Origin: UBA6382 sp963617965
GTDB lineage: Bacteria; Bacteroidota; Bacteroidia; Bacteroidales; Bacteroidaceae
Direction: 5' to 3'
Length of the DNA: 44,103 nucleotides
NCBI GenBank assembly: GCA_963617965.1
Contig: CAVEQO010000018.1
Coordinates: forward strand, 1 to 44,103
The notes under the pieces were generated by a model. The model was given only the letters and a program-made list of their open reading frames with translations. It was not told the origin of the DNA and ran no database searches. Each line of letters starts with the position of its first letter. Position 1 is the first letter of the stretch. Below, in pieces: positions 1 through 9,338 of this stretch. The translations under genes and the position numbers were made by a program.

Positions 1-1195
1 TGTTTACCCTGTTAGCCACTTCCTCAACAGGTATTCTTCCATTGTCACCCCAGTTAAGATTATAGAAAGTGGTGTAGAAAAAAGACGCTTCCGTTTGATA
101 TTGAGGTTCTTTGCCTTGCAGGAAATTGGGTAGTTTCTCCGTAAGCTCCCGCATTTTGCGTAAACCGGAGCCACGTTTCTCCATATAGTCCAACTGTGTG
201 AACATGTCTGCAATGACAGGGTTGCGGCGCATGGACGGCACTTTGTATATGTCACGGTCTTGAATCTGTGTACCGTCAAGCATTGCACCCGGTGATACTA
301 GTTCTACTCGGTCATCGTAAATGTCAATATGTACTTCACCGCCCATCACAGTGTAATCCCGATGGATAAGGTGATTTACCAATCCTTCGAAGATGGCACG
401 GTCTGAATAGTCGGGGAGGTTTAGACGATAATTCGGCATCTTCACCCAACCACTCATGGTATAGTTCTTGATGAAGTCCATGCCGTATTTCAATAGCAAT
501 ACAAGGTTAGCCCGATGCTCTACGGAACTGATGGCATCATCTTTATAGAGTCCAGTCCAACGGGTACAGAAAATACGTGATTGGAATACGGAACAATTAT
601 CCACAAACAGTAATCCGGCATTGGTCAGTTTGCCATCAGGAGTTACCAGTCCAAATGATTCCAAATATTTGTCATTCCATTCCTGATGGGTTTGCTCACG
701 GAATGTATTGGCAAGGATAACAAAAGAATGCTTGCTGGCATCCACTTGGGTAGGCAGTGAATCCCAAGTCATGTGCGTACCTTTCAATACCAATGAAAGA
801 AGTTGTTGCGAATTACACTCCACGCTTTCATTGCCAATTCGCATATATGCGGAACGTGCTCCATCCTGATAGTAATAATAAGGTGTAAGCGTTCCTGTCT
901 TTACTTTCACTTCAAGCAGGGTATGCCCTTCGTATTCTATCGGAATAAGTTGAACTTCCGGCACAGGGTCAAGTCGTGCCTTTATCATTTCACTGATAAA
1001 ATCAGCATCGGCTTGTGGATTCTCCAACCCTACAATTACGCCGTCATCATTCACTCCATAAAACAAACTGCCACCGTCCGTATTGGCAAAAGCCGACACG
1101 GATTTAAGCCACGACTTCACTTTCTTACGCTCCAGCATTTCCTTGAAATCGTAAGCTGAGCATTCCGCTATCAAAGTATTGTTATGTATCTGCAT
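1..1195 (-). CDS. AlbA_2 / GHKL-type ATP-binding protein, partial (C-terminus off the left edge)
   Basis: About 398 residues are visible from an ATG at 1195; the gene continues past base 1. The N-terminus (residues about 14-60) has the AlbA_2 (Schlafen-type) pattern: YDFKE, then SVSAFANTDGGSLFYGVND. Further in, EGLVNHLIHRDY and DDRVELVSPGAM match the C-terminal ATPase-like half of COG2865-type proteins, annotated variously as putative transcriptional regulators or ATP-binding proteins. Such proteins are common in accessory and defence-associated DNA; the molecular role is usually unknown. A second in-frame ATG at 1216 is possible; I prefer 1195. The gene is clearly more AT-rich than its neighbours and is followed upstream by an AT-rich spacer, which suggests recent acquisition. 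The family call is firm, the function is not. Confidence 0.85.
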   Translation of the reverse strand, partial: MQIHNNTLIAECSAYDFKEMLERKKVKSWLKSVSAFANTDGGSLFYGVNDDGVIVGLENPQADADFISEMIKARLDPVPEVQLIPIEYEGHTLLEVKVKTGTLTPYYYYQDGARSAYMRIGNESVECNSQQLLSLVLKGTHMTWDSLPTQVDASKHSFVILANTFREQTHQEWNDKYLESFGLVTPDGKLTNAGLLFVDNCSVFQSRIFCTRWTGLYKDDAISSVEHRANLVLLLKYGMDFIKNYTMSGWVKMPNYRLNLPDYSDRAIFEGLVNHLIHRDYTVMGGEVHIDIYDDRVELVSPGAMLDGTQIQDRDIYKVPSMRRNPVIADMFTQLDYMEKRGSGLRKMRELTEKLPNFLQGKEPQYQTEASFFYTTFYNLNWGDNGRIPVEEVANRVN

Positions 1196-1386
1196 CGTTT
1201 TGTTGTTTAGAAGCATCTACTATTTTTATAGATAACTCTTAGATGTCACTTTTGTGAAAATACTAATAACTTCTTCTAATCCAACGTTCCTTTGTTTTCT
1301 ATAGTACTCCCCATTTTTAGACATGGTTTGACTTTATTTTGCCAACCAAGAGAGCATTGGCTGGTGCAATACCGCAAGCGTTATTT
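1196..1386. other. AT-rich intergenic spacer
   Basis: This separates the low-GC left-edge gene from apt. Bases 1200-1330 are markedly AT-rich. I see no convincing promoter box, terminator or RNA gene in it. Confidence 0.5.
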
Positions 1387-1926
1387 CTATTCCGCAAAAA
1401 CCGTATATACTGGCAGTTCTTCCGGCAATGCGCTGCGCCCGTGAAGCCCTTCGTCGGTAATCTCAAGGAGAAAAGAGGCATGGATTGCCTTAGGATGAAA
1501 CTGTCCGACAAGCCTGAGGGCAGCCAAAGCCGTACCACCTGTGGCAAGAAGGTCATCGTGGATCAGTACAACGTCATCCGGACCGATGGCATCTTCTGCT
1601 ATCTCAATGGTATCTGTTCCATATTCCTTGACATAGGTTTCGCTCCTTGTCTTTACAGGCAGCCTGCCTGGTTTGCGTGCCATGACGATGCCGGAGTTCA
1701 GCATCTTGGCAAGAATCGCCCCCATCAGAAATCCCCTTGCCTCAAGGCATACCACCTTCGTTATACCCTTATCCGAATAATGGCGGAAGAGGTCGTCTGC
1801 CATTATGCCGACACATGTGGAATCCGCCATCCACGACGAGATGTCGCGGAACAATATCCCGTCTTTCGGGAAATCCTTTATCCTGCGCAGCCGCCGGCTC
1901 AAATACTGTCTTTCGTTGTCGTCCAT
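1387..1926 (-). CDS. apt: Adenine phosphoribosyltransferase
   Basis: 179 residues, the usual length for Apt. The enzyme makes AMP from adenine and PRPP in cytoplasmic purine salvage. The PRPP-binding motif is VLIHDDLLATGGTALAALRL in the last third. The N-terminal pattern RRIKDFPKDGILFRDISS is also typical of the family, and EARGFLMGAILA supplies the adenine-site loop. It starts at ATG 1926, 46 bases after the stop of the secreted protein upstream, so it is probably transcribed with it. No separate promoter box is visible. Confidence 0.96.
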   Translation of the reverse strand: MDDNERQYLSRRLRRIKDFPKDGILFRDISSWMADSTCVGIMADDLFRHYSDKGITKVVCLEARGFLMGAILAKMLNSGIVMARKPGRLPVKTRSETYVKEYGTDTIEIAEDAIGPDDVVLIHDDLLATGGTALAALRLVGQFHPKAIHASFLLEITDEGLHGRSALPEELPVYTVFAE

Positions 1927-1972
1927 TAGCTTGTCGTTATTGGCTTGCAGCGACTTGTCCGGCAGACAAGTG

Positions 1973-2776
1973 TCATCTCACCAGAAAACATTTTCCCTTT
2001 ACGACATAAGCCCCTTTGCCGAGAGAACGGATATTGTCGGGAGAAACCCTTGATGCCACTTTTACGCCCGAAATGTTGTAGACATCTACAAGCTCGTTGT
2101 CAGCCAATTCGCCGGCAACAGTCTCCACTCCCGTCATGTTGTAGTCAAGGTGATTGGTATGGAGCGTGTTGGTTGTCTCGCCGCCATTGAGCGTTATGAA
2201 GCAGCGTGAGGCAAGGATGCCCTTTGCCACATTGCTTGCATCAACAAAGGTGGCGGAAGAGTTGTCTCTCACGAGAATGCCGTAGATGCCGTCGGAACTG
2301 CCCGGTTCTGTCGCGCCGCCGAACACCACTGTCGTTCCGGTATTGTCAGAGAATTCACTCTCTACCTCGCCTGTCGTTACCTGCGCTTCGCCCTGACGTA
2401 TCTCGCGCACTCCGCTTTCAAGTGTTGAATACAGGATATAGGGAGTATTGGCTTTCAGCCCGTCGGGCTTCACATCCTTAAAATTCAGTTTGGTGGCAGT
2501 GCCTGTGCTTTCCACACCTACCAGCGTTTCAAGACGACACTCCTCTCCGAAAATATTGTTGACTTCGTCTTCTGTCAGCGACACGGGCAGGCAGATAGTG
2601 TTCCAGCCTTTGTGGATATAACGGAAGATGGAGAGGTCCACAGTCTGTCCGTTGTAAACCGAGAGGTCTTTGGGTGTCACTGTATTGGTGATGACCCTCT
2701 GCTGTGCACTGGCTGTAACGAAGACAGCGCACAGCACTACAGCAAGAACAAATTCTTTCAATGTAACCATTTTCAT
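1973..2776 (-). CDS. Secreted protein with type IX-like C-terminal sorting segment
   Basis: 267 residues from ATG 2776, chosen because the signal peptide begins there: MKMVTLKEF followed by a hydrophobic run ending at TASAQ. The middle contains WNTICLPVSLTEDEV and LKANTPYILY, a pattern often seen in secreted Bacteroidales proteins of unknown function. The C-terminus (LVDVYNISGVKVAS, then LGKGAYVVKG and a basic end) looks like the type A sorting segment used by type IX secretion or related anchoring. The gene starts 17 bases after the stop of the glycosyltransferase/acyltransferase gene upstream, so the two are likely co-transcribed. I do not recognise an enzymatic domain. Confidence 0.85.
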   Translation of the reverse strand: MKMVTLKEFVLAVVLCAVFVTASAQQRVITNTVTPKDLSVYNGQTVDLSIFRYIHKGWNTICLPVSLTEDEVNNIFGEECRLETLVGVESTGTATKLNFKDVKPDGLKANTPYILYSTLESGVREIRQGEAQVTTGEVESEFSDNTGTTVVFGGATEPGSSDGIYGILVRDNSSATFVDASNVAKGILASRCFITLNGGETTNTLHTNHLDYNMTGVETVAGELADNELVDVYNISGVKVASRVSPDNIRSLGKGAYVVKGKCFLVR

Positions 2777-2793
2777 AATGCAATTATTTTTAC

Positions 2794-4377
2794 TTAGCAC
2801 TTCATTGTTGACTCTTGACACTTTTTAATGACAGCAGGCACGCCCATGGCGATACCGTAAGGAGGGACATCGTGCGTGACCACAGCCCCGGCGGCCACCA
2901 CAGCTCCCTTGCCGACCTTCACACCCGACAGGATGACAGCTTTGGGGCCTATTGTAACATTGTCTCCGACTGTCACCGAACCGCGGGTGACAAGCTGACG
3001 GTCTTGCGGAAGAATCTGAAGGGACTCGAAATCGGTCTTGCCACACTGGTGATCCGTTATCAGCACGTCGCGACCTATCAGCACATTGTTGCCGATGTGT
3101 ACATCACGTATGGAACTGATGCACACATTGCATCCGACAGCCACATTGTCGCCAACAGTGATTCTGGGAGTGTAGTTCCCGGTAGAGACACTTTGCAGAC
3201 AAAGTCCAGGGCCAGACCTGAACCCTGTGCCTATCTGTATGTTTTTCCCCTCCACTGTCACGGGAGCCTCCACACTGCATCTCTTGGCCGAACGCACCCT
3301 ATAGCGAAACCTGTAGGAGACCAGACTGTTGCATAACTGCCGCCATGCCCGTGTGACAACGGTGTTGCATACAAGTATTGTCAGAACAGCCAGAACGGTG
3401 GCAAGAATCCTGCGCAGCACCGCAAGCACAAACAGAGCCACACGCCCCCAAACCTTGCCAGACACGCATCTTTTCAATACAGAAACGACAGGACGCCAAC
3501 CCAGATACTGCCGAACCGTTTGTCTGCACACCTTGGCGTCAAGCCCCTTGCCGGCACTGCGCAGCACGAACAGGCGGACTATCAGCGGCAACAGACAGTC
3601 GCTGACACTTGTCTTCATCTTCATAACCGTGGCAGGCGAAAGGCTTGTTGCGGAACTGTCGTCCTCATAGCGGTCAAACACAGTGAGGAGGTTCTTCACA
3701 TAAGTACGTACAGGATCACGGACTTCCCGTATCGGGTCTGTACACAGATCGTTGAGCAACCTTGGACCATAGACAGCATTCTGCTTGCCGGACAAGGCCA
3801 CATGCAGCAACAGCGGCACGGCAGGAATCCCGGAACCCGCTCCGAATTTGCGGGGGTTGTAGCCACGTATGAAATCCGTGCGCACAAGATGGCGGTTCAT
3901 GTCAACAATACCCATTTGCACCACCTGCAGGAAATCGTCGGCATCGACATACTGCACAAGCGGTTTGCGCGCTCTGGCATTAAGAGACAGGTAGACCAAA
4001 CCAAACTCGTTTTTCTCCAGCACCTGTAGCATCTCGTCAAAGAATTCTATCCTGACCACGTTTCTGGCATCAAGCAGCCAGATGTACTTGCTGCGTACCG
4101 GAATTGCCTGATTCAAGGCAAACGTGAAACTGTTGTCATGACTCAGGTTGTCGGTATTGCTTATATACCGAAACGGCACACGCCCCTCAAACTGCTTGAC
4201 CATGGAAGACGTACCGTCGGAGGAATCGTTGTCAACGACAATTATCTCCATCCTTTCATACACGCCGGGATCAAGCAGTGCCAAACGCTGCAGCTGCTGC
4301 TTGAGCATCAAGGCATTGTTGCGTGTCCTTATGCACAAAGTCAGGATTTTGCCGTAATTGAATGTCAGCTGGGGCAT
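2794..4377 (-). CDS. Family 2 glycosyltransferase fused to a hexapeptide-repeat acyltransferase
   Basis: 527 residues from ATG 4377. Residues about 10-220 are a GT-A type family 2 glycosyltransferase (LTLCIRTRN; MEIIVVDNDSSDGTS). Where the family usually has DxD there is LLDARN (about 102-106). Residues about 310-345 form one or two hydrophobic segments (VALFVLAVL; VLAVLTILVC), placing the protein at the inner membrane. From about 380 to the end is a left-handed beta-helix acyltransferase of the WcaF/maltose-acetyltransferase type, with ITDHQCGKTDF and repeats such as VTVGDNVTIGPKAVILSGV. It probably builds and acylates a surface glycan, but sugar and acyl donor are unknown. It lies 68 bases after the GH31 stop. 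Confidence 0.88.
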   Translation of the reverse strand: MPQLTFNYGKILTLCIRTRNNALMLKQQLQRLALLDPGVYERMEIIVVDNDSSDGTSSMVKQFEGRVPFRYISNTDNLSHDNSFTFALNQAIPVRSKYIWLLDARNVVRIEFFDEMLQVLEKNEFGLVYLSLNARARKPLVQYVDADDFLQVVQMGIVDMNRHLVRTDFIRGYNPRKFGAGSGIPAVPLLLHVALSGKQNAVYGPRLLNDLCTDPIREVRDPVRTYVKNLLTVFDRYEDDSSATSLSPATVMKMKTSVSDCLLPLIVRLFVLRSAGKGLDAKVCRQTVRQYLGWRPVVSVLKRCVSGKVWGRVALFVLAVLRRILATVLAVLTILVCNTVVTRAWRQLCNSLVSYRFRYRVRSAKRCSVEAPVTVEGKNIQIGTGFRSGPGLCLQSVSTGNYTPRITVGDNVAVGCNVCISSIRDVHIGNNVLIGRDVLITDHQCGKTDFESLQILPQDRQLVTRGSVTVGDNVTIGPKAVILSGVKVGKGAVVAAGAVVTHDVPPYGIAMGVPAVIKKCQESTMKC

Positions 4378-4398
4378 GCCGTTTTATGATGTTATGCA

Positions 4399-4414
4399 GT
4401 GTGCGGGCGCACAC
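4399..4414 (-). terminator. Short hairpin between GH31 and glycosyltransferase genes
   Basis: GTGTGC and GCACAC form a 6-bp stem with a GGGC loop. It may attenuate read-through from the GH31 gene. There is no clean T-run, so this is weak. Confidence 0.3.
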
Positions 4415-4445
4415 GAATATGTCTTTTGCCTACAGTAATCAGACC

Positions 4446-7400
4446 TTATTTTTCCGGTGCATCACTGTCTGCCGTAACCTTGCGGCTGTACAGTTGCCTG
4501 TCTACAAGAATAATGTCGGTAGCCTTGATTTTCACAGGGCCGGAAGTCTTTGCCTTGAAACGGACTGTTGCCAGAGTCACGTCGCCGTCAATCAGCCCGG
4601 TGTTGTTCGCCCCTACAAATGTAGGATAGAAGGCCCTTGCACCGTTGGTATGGAGACGGTCAAGGCTGAAATTCGTCAGCTGCTTGGCAGCCTGTGGCTC
4701 GTTGCCAACATACTGCAGCTGTTTTCCGGAATAAGGTATGGCCAGACTGAACGCATTGACATTGCGCAGGCCGTGTCCCTTTATGGTGACAACAACGTCC
4801 TCGCCAGCCTTGTATGAAGACTTGTCCGTGGCAACGGTGATATTGCCTGTCACCTTTTCGTCCAAAGAAACGGCGGAGGGGTACTCTCCTATTTCTACCG
4901 CAACATTTGATATGTCGTAGGCATCAATGAGCCCGTTGCCGTTTATGTCGCCTTTGGAGACATAACCTTCAAAGTCGGCATCGCCCCGCCTTAGTCCCGT
5001 ATAATTCATATAGGATGTAAGGTCATTGCTGTCAAGAACTCCGTCGTTGTTTATGTCGCCCGGCACGTAGAATGCCGAACCCTCCATGCGGAAGATATAT
5101 AGCTCGTTGCCAGAACCGAAATCGCCGGAGGCTTTCGTGACTTTCAGTTTGACATAGCGGGCCTCGGGATTATCCTTGAAAACAAATTCCTTCAGTTTGG
5201 AGTCGCACGCCCAGCTCACACTGCCGGTCTCTGTCCACGTTTCCTTGTCCATGCTTGTAGATACGGAGGCCTCAAGAACAATGCCGTTTGTGCCTGACCG
5301 CCGCGGCAGATACTGCAGCTTGTCAAGGATGTTGACAGAATGCATGTCAACCACAAGTTCAAACGGCACCGCCTTTTTGCCGTACTCGGTGTGCCAGCCA
5401 GTTTCCGTGTCAAAGTCAAAAAGCTTGGCAAGATTCTCGCCACCTTGCGAGGGTGCGGTGCAGGTCGCGGTCATGCCTTTCACGGCAAACTCAAACGGAT
5501 CGTTGCTGGTGGTTGCGGCAAGGAGCGTCCAATCGGACACCTTGCCAGGGGCAGCAGAGCGCAGTTTGAATGAGTACCGCGTCTCCGGCTTGAGATCCTC
5601 GAACAGGAATCCGTTGTCGCGGATATCAAAATAGTTCATGCCGTTGAACTCTATCTCATACGCCTGCGCACCTTCCACCCTGTCCCAACTGATTTTGAGG
5701 CTGTATGGCTTGCGGTCGTCTTCCTTGACTCCGGCATTTGCCGGTGCAGCAAGGGTTGTAGCAGGATTTCCCGCCAGACGCGAAGACACAGTTTTCCGTT
5801 CGCCGCGCTGCGCCTTGATCTCTACAGTCACGAGGTTTTTGGTAACATCAGTCTCCGGCAGCTTTATGCTGATGCCGTGGGCTGCCGTCATGTGCAGAGT
5901 GCTGTCGCCATCCTTAATGCATGAACTGAAGAAACCGGTATAGTCCACACCGTCTCCCACATAGTAGACAGGTTTGCCGCTTCGTTCAAACTCCTCCTTT
6001 GTGCGGACAGCTTTCACCTTGAACTTCTTGCCGCCCAAGGTAGCTGTAATCTTGTCTACGGCAATGAAATTGTCGACTATGCGCAGACGGGTTGCCTTCA
6101 GCGGTTCCATTCCAGCAAACTTCCCCTTGGCAGGATTGACGGTAACAGTAATAATGCCGCCGCTGTCCCTTACTCCGACTGCGGTGTTTGAAAACTCTCC
6201 ACGCAGATAGGCTTGTGTCGTGCCGTCGTCATCGTACTCCACAAAGGCCGTTTCCCCATTATGTTTCGGGTAGATTTCATAAATACGCAGTTTTCTGTTG
6301 ATCTCGTTGACATTATTGTTTGATGCGGTCATCGGGATGATCGACCCCGACTTGACGAACACTGGCAGTTTCCACAACGGGGCATCGAAGCTGTTGAGTA
6401 CCGCACCGCCCTGATAGACATTGCCTGTGAAATAGTCAATCCACTCGCCCTCTGGCAGATAAATGTTATTGCGGATATCGTTGCCGAGAGTGTCGGCGGA
6501 AGTGTTCTGGTAAACAGGAGCCACCAGAAGGGACGGGCCGTAGAGATATTCGTATTGGGTGGCCTTGCCGAGAGTGTACTCGTTGGGGTCTTCAAGAAAA
6601 ACGGCACGCACCATCGGTTTGCCGTCCACGGCTTCGCGGGCGATGCTGTATGTATAGGGCATAAACATCGACTTCATTTTCAGATACGCCCGGTTGAGGC
6701 TGGTGGCCGGTTCTCCAAGGGCATGGGGATATTTTTCGTTAGACCCCCAGCCATCCATGTTGAGCTGCATGGGAGTGAAAGTCTTCCACTGGAAATCCCG
6801 GACATTTACCGCCATATTCTTACCGCCGAAAATGCCGTCCATGTCGGATGTTATGTTGGGCTGCCCCGCAAGTCCGGAGCCTATGTAAGTCGGGATATGA
6901 AACCGTATATACTCCCAGTTGCCTCCTGTCTGGTCTCCGCTCCATACGCCCCCGTAACGCTGCGTGCCCGCCCAACCGTCAAGAGTAATGATGAACGGAC
7001 GCGCATCATTGCCGTACTTGGGCATCGACTCCGCCACATCGGCTATGCCGTTAAGCCCGAACGAATAACCGGCTCCCACCCATGCCACATCGGTCTTGAG
7101 CACACGCACACCGGCATCGCGTATTTCCTTTATGATATCGCGCTGCAGCAGAGCCGGTATACTGTCGACCGGATGCAGGTTACTTTGGGTCCACAGCCCT
7201 ATTTCAACACCGTTATCGCGTGCATAGTCACCGAACGCCTTGAGGTTTGCGATGTTGCCGTCAAGGGTGGAAGTCTGGCCGTAGCCTGCACCGTAGCCGT
7301 CGTTGGGCAACACCCATCCGAGCGGCATATCGTGTTTTTTGTAGCGGTCAATCACGGCCCGTGCGGAGAACTGGTAGTTGCCATCCAACTCACCGTTGAG

Positions 7401-8396
7401 GCTCTCGCGGATTCCGCCGTTGTCCTTTTGTTCCTCTTTGTAGAATTTGCCGTCCTCAAATTTCACCACCATATATCCGGGGTCGGCTGTCTCTTTCCAA
7501 TAGTCGCGGTTGTAGGCATTGAGGTGTCCCTCGTAAAATCCGAACTTAGGAAGAAGTACGGGATTGCCGGTCAACTGGTAATAGTCGTTAAGAAGCTGCA
7601 CAGGGGTTTCGTCCACCATCACGAAGCAGTCCAGGTAGTCCGTCTCGTGGGTCAGCTTTACACAGCCGGCATCTTTGCTGCCAAAATCATAACGGCCGGG
7701 CTTGAAAGTATAGGCCATGAAACCGTACCCGCCGGTAGACCAGTAGTATGGAGCAGGAGAGCAGACTCCACCGTCCGTCCAACTGTTCTCGTTGACTATG
7801 TTGACTGCATTGCCCTTGTGGCTGAACCGTCCGTTCTGTATACCCGCTCCGTAGAAATACTCATCAGGGCGAGCCGCCAGCGACACCGTAACCTTGCCAC
7901 CGCCTATTGCAGCTGGAGCGGTCTCCGTCATCACGGTGCGGCCGTTGCGGAGATCTTTCACGCTTATCGTTCCGTCCTCTTTTCTCACAACAAGTGCTAT
8001 GCACGATGTTTTGGCCACAAAGGATTCGTTCTCCGTACTTACGGTGATACCGCCGACGGGCCTGGCCGGATCGGCTGTCAGAATCCGCGCTTCGGGTTTG
8101 GTCTCAGGATCGCGGAAGGCAATGCCGTTTTGCGGGTCATGGAATATCCGGAAGATGTTGGGACCGTAGAATTTGATGTATTTCTTCCCCCCTTCGCCCG
8201 TCTGCAGCACAATGGTGTTTTCCCGGTTGTCTACTGTACAGGAAACCACTGCGGAGTTTTCGCCGCTGCGGACAGATTCCAATGTTGCGTCAACAGGGAC
8301 TTCCATCCCCCATTTGCAGGGAACGGCATCTGCTGCCGGTGGATTGAAACCGGCCATAACCATTGCCGCCGCAAAAACAGCCAATGTTTTTTTCAT
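4446..8396 (-). CDS. Secreted GH31 family glycosidase with FN3, F5/8-type C, dockerin and cohesin-like modules
   Basis: 1,316 residues from ATG 8396, where a signal peptide begins (MKKTLAVFAAAMVMAGF). The order is: GH31 N-terminal sandwich; TIM barrel with likely nucleophile D436 in VLKTDVAWVG and likely acid/base D488 in GGVWSGDQTGG; GH31 C-terminal sandwich (YLPEGEWIDYFTG); DUF5110-like region; FN3 (about 880-975); F5/8-type C carbohydrate-binding module (about 985-1105); dockerin with two calcium loops (GDINNDGVLDSNDL, GDINGNGLIDAYDI); and a C-terminal cohesin-like sandwich of about 135 residues (NITVATDKSSYKAGEDVVVT). Retaining alpha-glycosidase activity is likely; the substrate cannot be read off. 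No SusC/SusD pair is in view. Two adhesive modules in one chain are unusual. Confidence 0.93.
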   Translation of the reverse strand: MKKTLAVFAAAMVMAGFNPPAADAVPCKWGMEVPVDATLESVRSGENSAVVSCTVDNRENTIVLQTGEGGKKYIKFYGPNIFRIFHDPQNGIAFRDPETKPEARILTADPARPVGGITVSTENESFVAKTSCIALVVRKEDGTISVKDLRNGRTVMTETAPAAIGGGKVTVSLAARPDEYFYGAGIQNGRFSHKGNAVNIVNENSWTDGGVCSPAPYYWSTGGYGFMAYTFKPGRYDFGSKDAGCVKLTHETDYLDCFVMVDETPVQLLNDYYQLTGNPVLLPKFGFYEGHLNAYNRDYWKETADPGYMVVKFEDGKFYKEEQKDNGGIRESLNGELDGNYQFSARAVIDRYKKHDMPLGWVLPNDGYGAGYGQTSTLDGNIANLKAFGDYARDNGVEIGLWTQSNLHPVDSIPALLQRDIIKEIRDAGVRVLKTDVAWVGAGYSFGLNGIADVAESMPKYGNDARPFIITLDGWAGTQRYGGVWSGDQTGGNWEYIRFHIPTYIGSGLAGQPNITSDMDGIFGGKNMAVNVRDFQWKTFTPMQLNMDGWGSNEKYPHALGEPATSLNRAYLKMKSMFMPYTYSIAREAVDGKPMVRAVFLEDPNEYTLGKATQYEYLYGPSLLVAPVYQNTSADTLGNDIRNNIYLPEGEWIDYFTGNVYQGGAVLNSFDAPLWKLPVFVKSGSIIPMTASNNNVNEINRKLRIYEIYPKHNGETAFVEYDDDGTTQAYLRGEFSNTAVGVRDSGGIITVTVNPAKGKFAGMEPLKATRLRIVDNFIAVDKITATLGGKKFKVKAVRTKEEFERSGKPVYYVGDGVDYTGFFSSCIKDGDSTLHMTAAHGISIKLPETDVTKNLVTVEIKAQRGERKTVSSRLAGNPATTLAAPANAGVKEDDRKPYSLKISWDRVEGAQAYEIEFNGMNYFDIRDNGFLFEDLKPETRYSFKLRSAAPGKVSDWTLLAATTSNDPFEFAVKGMTATCTAPSQGGENLAKLFDFDTETGWHTEYGKKAVPFELVVDMHSVNILDKLQYLPRRSGTNGIVLEASVSTSMDKETWTETGSVSWACDSKLKEFVFKDNPEARYVKLKVTKASGDFGSGNELYIFRMEGSAFYVPGDINNDGVLDSNDLTSYMNYTGLRRGDADFEGYVSKGDINGNGLIDAYDISNVAVEIGEYPSAVSLDEKVTGNITVATDKSSYKAGEDVVVTIKGHGLRNVNAFSLAIPYSGKQLQYVGNEPQAAKQLTNFSLDRLHTNGARAFYPTFVGANNTGLIDGDVTLATVRFKAKTSGPVKIKATDIILVDRQLYSRKVTADSDAPEK

Positions 8397-8424
8397 GCCA
8401 AAAACGTTTTTGTACTTCTCCTTG

Positions 8425-8432
8425 CAAAGGTA
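8425..8432 (-). promoter_or_regulatory. Promoter -7 box for the GH31 gene
   Basis: Reads TACCTTTG on the minus strand, matching the Bacteroidota consensus TAnnTTTG, about 29 bases upstream of the ATG. A TTG at 8449-8451 is a possible but closely spaced -33 element. Confidence 0.6.
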
Positions 8433-8532
8433 AAAAAATAATGCTACACAATGCGCACGCCACAAGTGCTTTTTTGCATACGTGACGGGCAATCGCCGTC
8501 TGCGTTTTCACGGTCAGCCGGGAATGTCGCCC

Positions 8533-9327
8533 TCACTTGGAGCTGGATTCGTGTTTCTTTGCCTCTTCCCAGATGGCATCCATCTCCTCAAGCGTCATGT
8601 CCTTGAGGCTGCGTCCTTGTTTGAGCGTTTTCTGCTCAAGGTAGTTGAAACGTGAAATAAACTTGCGGTTTGTCCGTTCAAGAGCCGTGTCGGGATTGAT
8701 ATGGTAGAGTCGCGCTGCGTTTATGAGGCTGAACATCACATCGCCGAACTCCGCTTCCATCTTGTCGGCATCCATATGCTCCACTTCTGCCTGGAACTCA
8801 AGAATTTCCTCTTTCACCTTATCCCACACCTGCGAGCGTTTCTCCCAGTCAAATCCCACATGACGGGCTTTGTCCTGAATGCGATACGCCTTGATGAGCG
8901 ACGGCAGCGAGGCGGGAACTCCCGACAATACGGTTTTGTTTCCGTCCTTTTCCTTCTGTTTGATCTGCTCCCACGTATCTTCAACAGCATCTGCCGTCTT
9001 GGCCTCTGCGTTGCCATAGATATGCGGATGGCGGAATATCAGTTTGTCACACAGGCGGCGGCACACGTCGGCGAGGTCAAACTCTCCCTTTTCCGCCGCA
9101 AACATGGAATAGAAGCACACATGCATCAGTACGTCACCCAGTTCCTTGCACGTTTCCTTCGGGTCTCCGCGCATTATGGCATCGCTGAGTTCAAAGACTT
9201 CTTCAATAGTGTTGGGACGCAGCGACTGGCTCGTCTGTTTCGAATCCCACGGACATTTCTGCCGCAGCTCCGCAAGGATGTCAAGCAGACGATCAAAAGA
9301 TTCCAGTTGCTCTTTGCGTGTCGACAT
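8533..9327 (-). CDS. mazG: Nucleoside triphosphate pyrophosphohydrolase MazG
   Basis: 264 residues, the normal length for two-domain MazG, which hydrolyses (d)NTPs to monophosphates and pyrophosphate and cleans the nucleotide pool. The N-terminal half has the family hallmarks: CPWDSKQTSQSLRPNTIEEV, with the metal-binding EEVFE helix and a later KELGDVLMHV. The second domain repeats the helix (EAEFGDVMFSLINAAR). It starts 11 bases after the valS stop and is almost certainly co-transcribed with it. Confidence 0.96.
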   Translation of the reverse strand: MSTRKEQLESFDRLLDILAELRQKCPWDSKQTSQSLRPNTIEEVFELSDAIMRGDPKETCKELGDVLMHVCFYSMFAAEKGEFDLADVCRRLCDKLIFRHPHIYGNAEAKTADAVEDTWEQIKQKEKDGNKTVLSGVPASLPSLIKAYRIQDKARHVGFDWEKRSQVWDKVKEEILEFQAEVEHMDADKMEAEFGDVMFSLINAARLYHINPDTALERTNRKFISRFNYLEQKTLKQGRSLKDMTLEEMDAIWEEAKKHESSSK

Positions 9328-9338
9328 AAAGGCTCCGG

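Noticed and set aside
6555..8441. Plus-strand open frame of 628 codons opposite the GH31 gene
   Set aside because: It is the antisense of a clear secreted glycosidase; the translation shows no recognisable domain and its composition looks like a shadow of GC-rich codons.
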